Below are positions 56,606 through 64,000 of a DNA stretch of 64,000 nucleotides, in pieces. Positions within the stretch are counted from its first letter, which is position 1. Each line of letters starts with the position of its first letter. The translations under genes were made by a program, and so were the position numbers. Location of the stretch: positions 145,754 to 209,753 of the forward strand of contig NZ_JAMDGZ010000035.1 of the NCBI RefSeq assembly GCF_028656935.1. Direction: 5' to 3'. The notes beneath the pieces were generated by a model. That model had not been told where the DNA came from. It searched no databases and saw only the letters and a program-made list of their open reading frames with translations. Source of the DNA: Pseudomonas rubra. GTDB lineage: Bacteria > Pseudomonadota > Gammaproteobacteria > Pseudomonadales > Pseudomonadaceae.

Positions 56606-58579
56606 ATGACTAAACAGGAAGTTTTACCAAAAACCAGCAAGAAGACTCAAGCCAGTAAACCATCGACCCAGCAAAAGGCGACGTCCATCCGTTCAGCCAG
56701 CAGAACCGCCACGAGTCATTCGCGAACGCTGAGTACGCTGCCTGCCCCAATAGTATCGCCTATTGAGGCCGATGGCCTGATCCTGACCGCGAACCTTGCG
56801 CGGGGCTTGGATGTAACAATTGCTGAATACGAGATCTTGGGTTTTGACCCGGAAGATATAATCGACATTCTTGTAAATGGTGTGGCTCAGTTTGAAAATA
56901 TCAGGGTGCCTTTCGACCATCCCCCTGGAAGCTTTCCTGTAGTGCGCACGTTGACTCGAGAGCAACTTGGCGGTGATGGCGTACGACGTATTACCTATCG
57001 GGTGTATAACCAGAATGACAGTTTTTCACTCGCACAGGATGTAATCGTCGATACCTTGGACCCTGCACTCAACAACCCACCGCCAAGTCCGCTGCTCCCG
57101 GAAGACCTTGTAGGAACCGAAGTGACTGCAGAGTACCTGGAGGCTAATGGTGATGTGCTGACCCTAGACGTCATCCGCTATGCCGATCCTAAGCCGGGGG
57201 ACCGTTGGGCACTGTTCATGGGGGTGCAAAGCGGGCCAATAAAAGTGGGAGCAGTGGTGCCTGATGAGGGTGGCGGAAGGGCATATTTCAGCATCGATGT
57301 ACCCCGGGTAGATCTGGAAACGTTACCTGGTGGCTACACGCCTATCTGGCTCAAGCTCACGGACCGGGCTGGCAACGAAAGCCAGTTTTCCTACCCTCAA
57401 CCGATGGTGTTGTCCCTGGCCCCCGCGCCGGAAGACCTAGAGGCTCCGGAGGTGCCCGAGGCGCCCATTGATCTGGCAGATGCACGTCAGGGTGTGCTGG
57501 TTCTGGTGGAGAAATACACCAACTGGTTATCTGGCGATATCGTGCAGGTTCGCTGGGAGGGAGTTGTTGTTGGGACATTTGTCACCAACGAATTTCATGA
57601 CTGGCCATTGGAAGCTACCGCGCGGTTTGCCACAGTAGACAAAGATGAGGCTTACACAGCCAAGGTTGATTACATTGTCACCCGCGGACGCCCGTTTCCC
57701 TCTGAAATCGCCGAAATCGAGGTCGATACCACCAAGGCCGGGCCACCGAACCCGGAAGAGCCGGATCCGGTCAACCCGAACCTGCTGCTGCCTTTGCTGA
57801 TTGGGCCTGTCAGCGAGCTTGAGAATGAACTGACCCCCGTAGATCGTGGCGCAGATGTCACTGTCAAACTAACGGTTTATTCCCCGGTAAACCCCGATGA
57901 GGTTATCCGGCTGTATTACGGCCCTGCGGGAAAACTGGTAGCCACTCATACCATTACCACTGAAGCCGCTGGCGATGTGATCGACATGATCATCAGCGCT
58001 GACGATATTATCGAAGCTGGCAATGGCTTGGCGCAGCTGCTGTTTTATCGCCTCTACAAAAATGCCACGGGGGCAAACTACCAGGAGTCTCGTCCGGTCG
58101 AGGTGCGCGCGGTCATCGAGCAGCTGGAAGGCCTGGCCTTGCCGAGTATCGTAGGCGTCATTCTCCCACCCACCGGTAATCCGACGGTTCTGTGTGAGCA
58201 TGCGCCATGGAATGGCCTGACCGTACTGGTCAGTGATCCGAGCAAGTTGGAGCTTGGTGATAATGTCACGGTGAGTTGGGCCATGTATGCTGTAGGCAGT
58301 AGTGTACCGGTGGAGGGAACCGTTGTGGCGCTCAGAGGGGATGTTTCCGACCCCACGCATGTTGAGTTTGGGGTACCGATTTCGGTGCTCTGGGACGACT
58401 ACATCAAACCGGCGCCGAACCTGGCTTTTATCCGTATCAGCTGGAGCGTGGTACGCGATGGTATTCCAGTTGGTGAGTCTGCAGAGCGGACTTATCAATA
58501 CAATATTCGTCAGGGCGCAGGTAACTGTGTTCCCACGTTTGCGCAACGTCATACAGCTGTAAGGGTCGGTAAGTTGTAA
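56606..58579 (+). CDS. Five-repeat Ig-like protein, paralogue
   Basis: A 657-residue paralogue of the preceding protein, intact. The first 55 residues are a basic, Ser/Thr-rich, probably disordered tail (MTKQEVLPKTSKKTQASKPS). Five repeat units follow; positions corresponding to the marker Trp are V90, F204, W317, Y438 and W558 (spacing about 113-121). The C-terminus after 640 is not repeat-like. There is no signal peptide, TM segment or Cys pair. Its base composition is visibly more AT-rich than its neighbours (for example GAATACGAGATCTTGGGTTT and AAAAATGCCACGGGGGC), so it may be acquired or evolving under relaxed codon selection. Function unknown; adhesin, toxin accessory or immune-like roles are guesses. 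Confidence 0.78.
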   Translation: MTKQEVLPKTSKKTQASKPSTQQKATSIRSASRTATSHSRTLSTLPAPIVSPIEADGLILTANLARGLDVTIAEYEILGFDPEDIIDILVNGVAQFENIRVPFDHPPGSFPVVRTLTREQLGGDGVRRITYRVYNQNDSFSLAQDVIVDTLDPALNNPPPSPLLPEDLVGTEVTAEYLEANGDVLTLDVIRYADPKPGDRWALFMGVQSGPIKVGAVVPDEGGGRAYFSIDVPRVDLETLPGGYTPIWLKLTDRAGNESQFSYPQPMVLSLAPAPEDLEAPEVPEAPIDLADARQGVLVLVEKYTNWLSGDIVQVRWEGVVVGTFVTNEFHDWPLEATARFATVDKDEAYTAKVDYIVTRGRPFPSEIAEIEVDTTKAGPPNPEEPDPVNPNLLLPLLIGPVSELENELTPVDRGADVTVKLTVYSPVNPDEVIRLYYGPAGKLVATHTITTEAAGDVIDMIISADDIIEAGNGLAQLLFYRLYKNATGANYQESRPVEVRAVIEQLEGLALPSIVGVILPPTGNPTVLCEHAPWNGLTVLVSDPSKLELGDNVTVSWAMYAVGSSVPVEGTVVALRGDVSDPTHVEFGVPISVLWDDYIKPAPNLAFIRISWSVVRDGIPVGESAERTYQYNIRQGAGNCVPTFAQRHTAVRVGKL

Positions 58580-58584
58580 CTTGA

Positions 58585-58617
58585 ACAAGGGCCGGGAGCC
58601 TGGCTTCCGGCCCTTGT
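58585..58617 (+). terminator. Hairpin after the second five-repeat gene
   Basis: ACAAGGGCCGG and CCGGCCCTTGT form an 11-base perfect stem (plus a few inner pairs) beginning six bases after the stop codon. The T-tract is short, but the hairpin is strong. Confidence 0.78.
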
Positions 58618-58655
58618 CTGTCAATGATGTGCTGTTGAATTGGCCTGTTGTTTTT

Positions 58656-58680
58656 GTAGACTATTCCTACATAGTCCTAC
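58656..58680. promoter_or_regulatory. Palindrome and TCCTAC repeats upstream of the autotransporter
   Basis: GACTAT-TCCTAC-ATAGTC is a six-base inverted repeat (58659-58664 with 58671-58676). TCCTAC occurs twice ten bases apart (58665-58670, 58675-58680), that is, on one helix face. It lies about 100 bases before the autotransporter start, where a response-regulator or similar site would be expected. Regulator unknown. Confidence 0.5.
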
Positions 58681-58776
58681 TGGGCACCTCTGTACGCTGC
58701 AAGCCTGAAAACGGAGCACGGTTGTGTCAGCTCTGTTTTTCATTCTGACTAACAGCGTTCGAGAGTGTGACTCATC

Positions 58777-60885
58777 ATGTCCCGTATTTACTTGTCTTCT
58801 GCACCGTTTTCCCGTGTGCTGCCTTTTATTCTGGCAGCGCCTTTAAGCCTGTGCGCTAGCCAGTTGATGGCGCAAACCAGCAATACCACCCTCTACCGGT
58901 TGGTAGGGCAAACCCTTACCGTCACTGACAAAGAACAGAGCACCAGTGCCCAGGCTATATCCTTGGGCCGTACTACCAATGGCCAGTTCCGTGGCTCCAA
59001 CCTGACCCTCAATAACACCACACTCACGGCTGTTACCGGTGGTGCAAGTCTGACCGCGTTCAGCCAGCTCAATCTGGCCAGCCAGTCGCAACTGATCGCG
59101 ACCGGGGCTAGCAGCATTGGCGTGCGCAGCTATGGTGGTCGGGTGACGGCGGTTGATCAAAGCATCATTCAGGGGGGGCTTAACGGTGCCTTCCTGGCCC
59201 ATGAAACAGTGGGCTTGGAACCGAACAGCGAAGTGCCCGAGCTGCACGTGATGAGCGGTTCCAAAGTGATTGGCGAGCGCGGTGCCGCTGTGGTGGTCGA
59301 TGCCCGTACCCAGGCGAAAATCACCGTCAGTGACGGTGCACAGCTGATTGGCGGCAACGGCAACATGCTGGAAATCAAGCAGGGCTCGACCGCCGATGTG
59401 CAGGTTGCGCGCAGTGCGCTGACCGGCAACATTCAGGTCGATAGCGGCAGTGGTGTGTCCCTGGCGATGTCTGACTCGCAGCTTAACGGTGACATTCTGG
59501 TAGCCGCCGGTGGCAAGGCCGATTTGCAGTTACAGCATGGCTCGCAGTTGGTCGGACGCCTGGGCAATGTTTCCAGCCTGAGCGCCGATGCCGGCAGCCA
59601 GTGGACCCTGACCGGCAATAGCCAGGTCGGCGAGTTGGCATTGCGCGGTGCAACCGTCAGCTTTGGCAGTGCAGAGCAGTTCTACCGCCTGGACGTCAAC
59701 GAGCTGTCGGGCAACGGCACCTTCCAGATGGCCGCCGATTTCGCCACCGGCGAAGGCGATCGCCTGAATGTCAGCGGCCAGGCCAATGGCGAATTCGGTT
59801 TGGCCATCAAAGCCAGCGGGCTCGAGCTTGATCCTGTTGAACGGGTGACCGTGGTCACGACCGGTGGCGGCAATGCCGAGTTCAGCCTGGTGAACGGTCC
59901 TGTCGACTTGGGTGCGTTTTCCTACGACCTGATTAAAGAAGGCAACGACTGGCACCTGGACACCGAGACAAAGGTCATCAGCCCCAGCACCCGTTCGGTC
60001 CTGGCGCTGTTCAACACCGCACCGACCGTGTGGTACGGCGAGCTGTCGTCACTGCGTACGCGCATGGGCGAGCTGCGCTACAACGAAGGTAAAAGCGGCG
60101 CCTGGAGCCGGGCTTATGGCAGCAAGTACAACGTGGCTGAATCCTCTGGCACCGCCTACAAGCAAACCCAGCAAGGCTTTACCCTGGGTGCCGATGCCCA
60201 GGTCGGCGACAGCCAGTGGCTGGTGGGTGTGCTGGCCGGTCATAGCAAGTCCGACCTGGACCTGAACCGCGGTACCAGCGGTACCGTTGACAGCTACTAT
60301 GCCGGTGCCTACACCACCTGGCTGGACCAGGACAGCGGTTACTACTTCGACGCCATGGCCAAGCTCAACCGCTTCGACAACAAGTCGAAAGTGGCCATGA
60401 GCGACGGCAGCCAGGCCAAGGGTAGCTACAAGACCAATGGTGTGGGTGCGTCGGCCGAGTTCGGTCGCCACATCAAGCTCGATGACGGTTTCTTCGTTGA
60501 GCCTTTTGCCCAGGTCTCGGCCGTCAGCATCCAGGGCGCGTCCTACAACCTGGACAGCGGCCTGAAGGCTGAAGGTGACCGGACCCTGTCGGTGCTGGGT
60601 AAGGCCGGTGCCACCGTCGGTCGCAACTTTGAACTGGGCGAGGGACGTTTTGCCCAGCCGTACCTGCGCGCGGCTGCGGTGCACGAGTTTGCCAAGAACA
60701 ACAAGGTCAAGGTCAACAATAACGTGTTCAACAACGACCTGTCCGGCTCGCGTGCCGAGGTCGGTGCCGGTATTGCAGTGTCGCTGTCCGAGCGCCTGCA
60801 AGTGCATGCCGACATCGACTACAGCAACGGCGAGAAGATCGAGAAGCCGTTCGGTGCCAGCGTGGGGGTACGCTTTACCTGGTAA
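58777..60885 (+). CDS. Classical autotransporter (pertactin-like passenger)
   Basis: A 702-residue type Va autotransporter. The signal peptide ends QLMA (about residue 32). The passenger (about 33-420) is a right-handed beta-helix rich in repeats such as LTLNNTTLTAVTGGASLTAFSQLNLASQSQLIATGASSIGVRSYGG, and ends in the pertactin-like FNTAPTVWYGELSSLRTRMGELRYNEGKSGAWSRAYGSKYN junction. The translocator barrel (about 450-702) ends GVRFTW, with the terminal aromatic the BAM complex recognises. No protease motif is seen, so an adhesin/autoaggregation-type surface protein is likely. Its own terminator follows. Confidence 0.93.
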   Translation: MSRIYLSSAPFSRVLPFILAAPLSLCASQLMAQTSNTTLYRLVGQTLTVTDKEQSTSAQAISLGRTTNGQFRGSNLTLNNTTLTAVTGGASLTAFSQLNLASQSQLIATGASSIGVRSYGGRVTAVDQSIIQGGLNGAFLAHETVGLEPNSEVPELHVMSGSKVIGERGAAVVVDARTQAKITVSDGAQLIGGNGNMLEIKQGSTADVQVARSALTGNIQVDSGSGVSLAMSDSQLNGDILVAAGGKADLQLQHGSQLVGRLGNVSSLSADAGSQWTLTGNSQVGELALRGATVSFGSAEQFYRLDVNELSGNGTFQMAADFATGEGDRLNVSGQANGEFGLAIKASGLELDPVERVTVVTTGGGNAEFSLVNGPVDLGAFSYDLIKEGNDWHLDTETKVISPSTRSVLALFNTAPTVWYGELSSLRTRMGELRYNEGKSGAWSRAYGSKYNVAESSGTAYKQTQQGFTLGADAQVGDSQWLVGVLAGHSKSDLDLNRGTSGTVDSYYAGAYTTWLDQDSGYYFDAMAKLNRFDNKSKVAMSDGSQAKGSYKTNGVGASAEFGRHIKLDDGFFVEPFAQVSAVSIQGASYNLDSGLKAEGDRTLSVLGKAGATVGRNFELGEGRFAQPYLRAAAVHEFAKNNKVKVNNNVFNNDLSGSRAEVGAGIAVSLSERLQVHADIDYSNGEKIEKPFGASVGVRFTW

Positions 60886-60900
60886 GCGCCGTAATGAAAG

Positions 60901-60929
60901 AGAGGAAGCCTTGGCTTCCTCTTTTTTTT
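60901..60929 (+). terminator. Intrinsic terminator of the autotransporter gene
   Basis: AGAGGAAGCC/GGCTTCCTCT (ten-base stem, minimal loop) followed by eight T residues, 16 bases after the stop codon. Textbook rho-independent terminator. Confidence 0.95.
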
Positions 60930-60931
60930 GC

Positions 60932-61963
60932 TCAGTCGCAGCGTTTGTCCCAATGCCTGAACAAGGGCTCGGCGAGAAACAGCACAAACAACAAACGCAT
61001 CACCTGCAGCGCCGTTACCAACGGCACCGACAGTTGCAGGGTTTCAGCGGTCAGGCTCATTTCGGCAATGCCGCCGGGCATCATGCCCAGGGTCAGCGAG
61101 CGCAGGTCGAGGTCGGTCATGACACTAAGCACGTAAGCGGCAGCGCCTGCGATCAGCATGGTCAGGGCCGTGGCGATCAAGGTGCGGCCCAGGAACGACG
61201 GTGCGCGGCGAAAGAATGCACGATTGAAGTGACAGCCCAGGCCACTGCCGATCAGCCATTGGCCGATCTGGCTGGCGCCATCGGGCAGGGCAACCTGCAG
61301 GTTGGCGCTGACACTCGCCACTGCCGCCACCAGCAACGGCCCGAACAGCCAGGGGTTGGGTTGCTTCAAACGTTGCCAAACCAGGGCCAGCAACACCCCC
61401 AGCGGGCAGATCAGCAACAGCCAGCCCCAGTTGACGCTGCCGGTGTGGGTCAGCGGCACGCCGTTGCCGAGCAGGAACTTGAACAGCGCCGGCACGCACA
61501 ACACCACCGCCAACACCCGCAGGCTCTGCGCCGCCGCCACCTGGCTGAGTACCGCGCCATTGCGCGCGCCGAGGTTGACCATCTCTCCGGAACCACCGGG
61601 CATGCTGGAAAAGAACGCCGTGGCGCGGTCTTCCCCAGTGCGCCTGAGCAACCACACACCGACCACACTGGAAACACTGGTGATCAGCGCGCCGCAGAAG
61701 ATCAGGCCGAAGTTGCTCGCCACCTGCTCGACCACCGCCGGGGTGAAGTGCAGGCCGATACCGATGCCGATGATCCATTGGCCGCACTTGCGCCCGCCGG
61801 GGATCTCGCTCAGTTGCCAGGGCGTCAGGCAGCGTACCAGGATGATCGCTAGCAACGAGCCGACCATCCATGGCAATGGCCAGCCGACCAGGCTTGCCAG
61901 GTATCCGCCGGCCAGGCCGACCAGGCCGGTGGCCCAGTACAGTTTCAGCCGCCCATCAGCCAT
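60932..61963 (-). CDS. AbrB-family inner-membrane protein
   Basis: A 343-residue protein of the AbrB family (PF05145, once called putative ammonia monooxygenase), with about ten TM segments in two similar halves: MVGSLLAIILVRCLTPWQLSEIPGGRKCGQWIIGIGIGLHFTPAVVEQVAS and GQWLIGSGLGCHFNRAFFRRAPSFLGR are the paired motifs. SSMPGGSGEMVNLG and GMMPGGIAEMSLTAE are the repeated family motifs. It overlaps the end of tctA by eight bases on the same strand, so it belongs to the tct operon. Likely a transporter; not a monooxygenase. Confidence 0.87.
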   Translation of the reverse strand: MADGRLKLYWATGLVGLAGGYLASLVGWPLPWMVGSLLAIILVRCLTPWQLSEIPGGRKCGQWIIGIGIGLHFTPAVVEQVASNFGLIFCGALITSVSSVVGVWLLRRTGEDRATAFFSSMPGGSGEMVNLGARNGAVLSQVAAAQSLRVLAVVLCVPALFKFLLGNGVPLTHTGSVNWGWLLLICPLGVLLALVWQRLKQPNPWLFGPLLVAAVASVSANLQVALPDGASQIGQWLIGSGLGCHFNRAFFRRAPSFLGRTLIATALTMLIAGAAAYVLSVMTDLDLRSLTLGMMPGGIAEMSLTAETLQLSVPLVTALQVMRLLFVLFLAEPLFRHWDKRCD

Positions 61964-63470
61964 TGGCCAGGGCACGCCGTTGCAGGCTGCGCTTGCGCCA
62001 GATGCGCAGCAGCGGCAGGAGCAGCATGACCAGTGTCAGACCCCACACACTCACACTGATCGGGCTGGACCAGAGGATATCCAGGGCACCGTTGGAGATC
62101 GACAGCGCCCGGCGCAGGTTCTGCTCCATCAGCCCGCCGAGGATAAAGCCGAGCAGGATCGGCGACAGCGGGAAGTCCAGTTTGCGCAGGATGTAGCCGA
62201 AGATGCCGATGCCGATCATCAGGAACAGGTCGAAGGTGGTGGCATGTACCGCGTACACGCCGATCGCGGTGATGATCGCGATAAAGGGCACCAGGGCCCA
62301 GTTCGGCACTGCAAGAATGCGGGTGAAGATGCGGATCATCGGGATGTTGAGGATCACCAGCATGATGTTGGCAATGAACAACGAAGCGATCAGGCCCCAG
62401 ACGATGTCTGGCTGCTGCTCGAACAGCATCGGCCCCGGGGTAATGTTGTACAGCGACAAGGCGCCGATCATCACCGCGGTGGTGCCCGAGCCTGGCACAC
62501 CCAGGGTCAGCATCGGGACCAGCGCGCCGCAGGCTTCGGCACCAATGGCGGTTTCCGGGGCGGCGAGGCCACGTTTATCGCCCTTGCCGAAGGTGCCGCT
62601 GGGGCCGGCGATGCGTTTTTCGGTCATGTAGGCCACGGCGCTGGACAGCGTCGCACCGGCCCCAGGGAGCACGCCCATGATAAAGCCAAGTACGCCGCAG
62701 CGAATGTTCACGGCAAAGACCGAGGCGGCTTCCTTGAAGTTGAACAGCATGCGCCCGGTGGCTTTGACTGCTTCGTGACCGTGGTGGGTCTTTTCCAGCA
62801 GTAGCAGGATTTCGCTGATGGAGAACAGGCCCAGCACCAGCACCACGAACTGAATGCCGTCAGCCAGGTGCACGCTATCGCCGGTGAAGCGGTAGACGCC
62901 GCTGTTGGCGTCGATCCCGACGCAGGACAGGAACAGGCCGATCAAGGCAGCAATGAAGGTCTTGAGCGGCCGGTCGCCAGCCATGCCGCCCAGGCAGACA
63001 ATCGCAAACACCATGAGCACGAAGTACTCGGCGGGTCCGAAGGCTATTGCCCATTTCGCCAGTATCGGCGCGAACAGGACCATGCCGCAGGTGGCAATGA
63101 AGGCGCCAAGGAACGAGCTCCAGGCCGACAGCGACAGGGCCACACCGGCCAGGCCCTGGCGGGCCATGGGGTAGCCGTCGAGGGTGGTCATGACCGTGGC
63201 GGCTTCGCCGGGGATATTGAGCAGGATCGAGCTGATCCGGCCGCCGTACTCGCAGCCCAGGTACACCGCCGCCAGCAGGATCAGGGCCGACTCCGGTGGC
63301 AGGCCGAGGGCGAAGGCAATCGGGATCAGCAGGGCCACGCCATTGATCGGGCCCAGGCCGGGCAAAAGGCCGACCACGGTGCCGATCAGGGTGCCGGTCA
63401 GGGCAGTGACCAGGTTGTAGGGGGTCAGGGCGACACCGAAGCCCTGGCTCAGATAGCTGAAGGTATCCAT
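61956..63470 (-). CDS. tctA: TctA, large permease of the tripartite tricarboxylate transporter
   Basis: A 504-residue inner-membrane protein with about 12 TM segments. Signature: MDTFSYLSQGFGVALTPYNLVTALTGTLIGTVVGLLPGLGPINGVALLIPIAFALGLPPESALILLAAVYLGCEYGGRISSILLNIPGEAATVMTTLDGYPMARQG, the TctA PGLGP and GGRISSILLNIPG motifs. The mid part has GVLPGAGATLSSAVAYMTEKR. With TctB and the periplasmic TctC it imports citrate or other tricarboxylates, driven by a sodium or proton gradient. It starts one base after tctB and overlaps the AbrB gene. Confidence 0.95.
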   Translation of the reverse strand: MDTFSYLSQGFGVALTPYNLVTALTGTLIGTVVGLLPGLGPINGVALLIPIAFALGLPPESALILLAAVYLGCEYGGRISSILLNIPGEAATVMTTLDGYPMARQGLAGVALSLSAWSSFLGAFIATCGMVLFAPILAKWAIAFGPAEYFVLMVFAIVCLGGMAGDRPLKTFIAALIGLFLSCVGIDANSGVYRFTGDSVHLADGIQFVVLVLGLFSISEILLLLEKTHHGHEAVKATGRMLFNFKEAASVFAVNIRCGVLGFIMGVLPGAGATLSSAVAYMTEKRIAGPSGTFGKGDKRGLAAPETAIGAEACGALVPMLTLGVPGSGTTAVMIGALSLYNITPGPMLFEQQPDIVWGLIASLFIANIMLVILNIPMIRIFTRILAVPNWALVPFIAIITAIGVYAVHATTFDLFLMIGIGIFGYILRKLDFPLSPILLGFILGGLMEQNLRRALSISNGALDILWSSPISVSVWGLTLVMLLLPLLRIWRKRSLQRRALANG

Positions 63471-63471
63471 G

Positions 63472-63930
63472 TCAATTCTCCAGGACGTCGAGCAGGCCGA
63501 GGGGCAGGGGGACTTCCATGACGCGGTCGAACAGCCAGTACAGAGACAGGCTGGTCAAGACGATGATCACCACACTGGGCAGCCAGCGGCCACCATACAG
63601 GCGGGCCATGGGCACGCCGATGAGGATGCCGCTGAGAATGAAGCCCAGGGGCTCGAAGGTGGCGGCGAAAACCAGCAGCAAGGCCACGCAGAGGGCGATT
63701 TTGTTCAGGGTGGCGCGGTCGAGTTCAGGCTCGTCGTCCTTGCGCACCAGTGGTGTCGGGCGAAAGGCCAGGTACAGCAGACCGCAGGCCATCAGGCCGA
63801 GCATCAGCAAGGGAAAGGCGCGGGGGCCGATCGGTTCGTAGGAGAAGGCAGCCTGGTAGGGCCAGGCCATCACCATCAGGGCGCTACAGATCGCCAGCAG
63901 GAACAGGGCGAAGAGGCGTTGCAGGATCAT
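63472..63930 (-). CDS. tctB: TctB, small membrane subunit of the tripartite tricarboxylate transporter
   Basis: A 152-residue, four-TM protein: MILQRLFALFLLAICSALMVMAWPYQAAFSYEPIGPRAFPLLMLGLMACGLLYLAFRP, the TctB N-terminus with the conserved P-x-A-F-P-L motif. The ATG at 63930 has GAGGA six bases upstream; a longer start at 63969 would run into the REP. The binding protein tctC is expected just beyond the window, upstream on this strand. Confidence 0.9.
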   Translation of the reverse strand: MILQRLFALFLLAICSALMVMAWPYQAAFSYEPIGPRAFPLLMLGLMACGLLYLAFRPTPLVRKDDEPELDRATLNKIALCVALLLVFAATFEPLGFILSGILIGVPMARLYGGRWLPSVVIIVLTSLSLYWLFDRVMEVPLPLGLLDVLEN

Positions 63931-63944
63931 AGGGAATCCTCTTT

Positions 63945-63990
63945 TCGCGGGGCAAGCCCGCTCCCACACAGACAGTGCGACCCTGTGGGA
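63945..63990. repeat. REP element upstream of tctB, partly degenerate
   Basis: A TCGCGGGGCAAGCCCGCTCCC unit (63945-63965) faces a shortened partner (TGTGGGAG, 63983-63990) that lacks the GGGCTTGCCCC core. Here the REP sits 15 bases ahead of the tctB start, in the expected tctC-tctB gap, rather than at an operon end. Confidence 0.78.
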
Positions 63991-64000
63991 GATTCTATGG

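Overview
The window is chromosomal DNA of a fluorescent pseudomonad, most likely of the Pseudomonas putida group. The evidence is high GC, bacterial gene packing, P. putida-type REP palindromes, and near-textbook copies of ttgABC/ttgR, pobA with an AraC-type activator, phaG and a mifSR/alpha-ketoglutarate permease locus. Starts were chosen mainly from Shine-Dalgarno spacing, signal peptides and family lengths; nothing could be searched.

Layout. 1-8.3 kb: an OprD-family porin, then the ttgABC RND solvent/antibiotic efflux operon with its divergent repressor ttgR and a recognisable TtgR operator. 8.3-10.8 kb: pobA and its divergent AraC-type activator (4-hydroxybenzoate catabolism), plus a small membrane protein. 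10.8-17.4 kb: two LysR regulators flanking a periplasmic metallo-beta-lactamase-fold protein and a NAD(P)-binding protein, then an aruI-like decarboxylase coupled to an aldehyde dehydrogenase. 17.4-20.1 kb: an AraC regulator, an antibiotic-biosynthesis-monooxygenase-like protein, a perfect 25-bp hairpin, a flavin reductase, and a small exported protein made of four EDGFDRT repeats. 20.4-27.3 kb: the alpha-ketoglutarate permease with a putative sigma-54 promoter and paired upstream sites, the MifR/MifS two-component system, and the periplasmic beta-glucosidase BglX. 27.5-31.8 kb: LemA and two TPM-domain proteins, a methyltransferase and a DMT exporter.

31.9-45.7 kb is an iron-acquisition region. 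It holds two complete cell-surface-signalling systems (ECF sigma factor, FecR antisigma regulator, TonB receptor with an N-terminal signalling domain) on opposite strands. One looks haem-type. The other is a siderophore receptor coupled to a periplasmic siderophore-esterase-like protein. Each sigma gene has a Fur-box-like site. Between them lie a DUF4917/SIR2-like protein, a periplasmic glycerophosphodiesterase and a LysE exporter. 45.7-54.5 kb: a SulP transporter, a DUF2388 protein, tRNA-Gly, phaG, rsuA, a diguanylate cyclase, a Tyr-rich lipoprotein, an enoyl-CoA hydratase-family hydrolase and ung.

54.6-60.9 kb is the most unusual part. Two proteins, each built of five repeats of about 116 residues and lacking signal peptides, precede a classical autotransporter. 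The first is interrupted exactly at a run of nine G residues, which suggests phase variation (or a sequencing error). 60.9-64 kb: an AbrB-family membrane protein and tctA/tctB of a tripartite tricarboxylate transporter that continues beyond the window.
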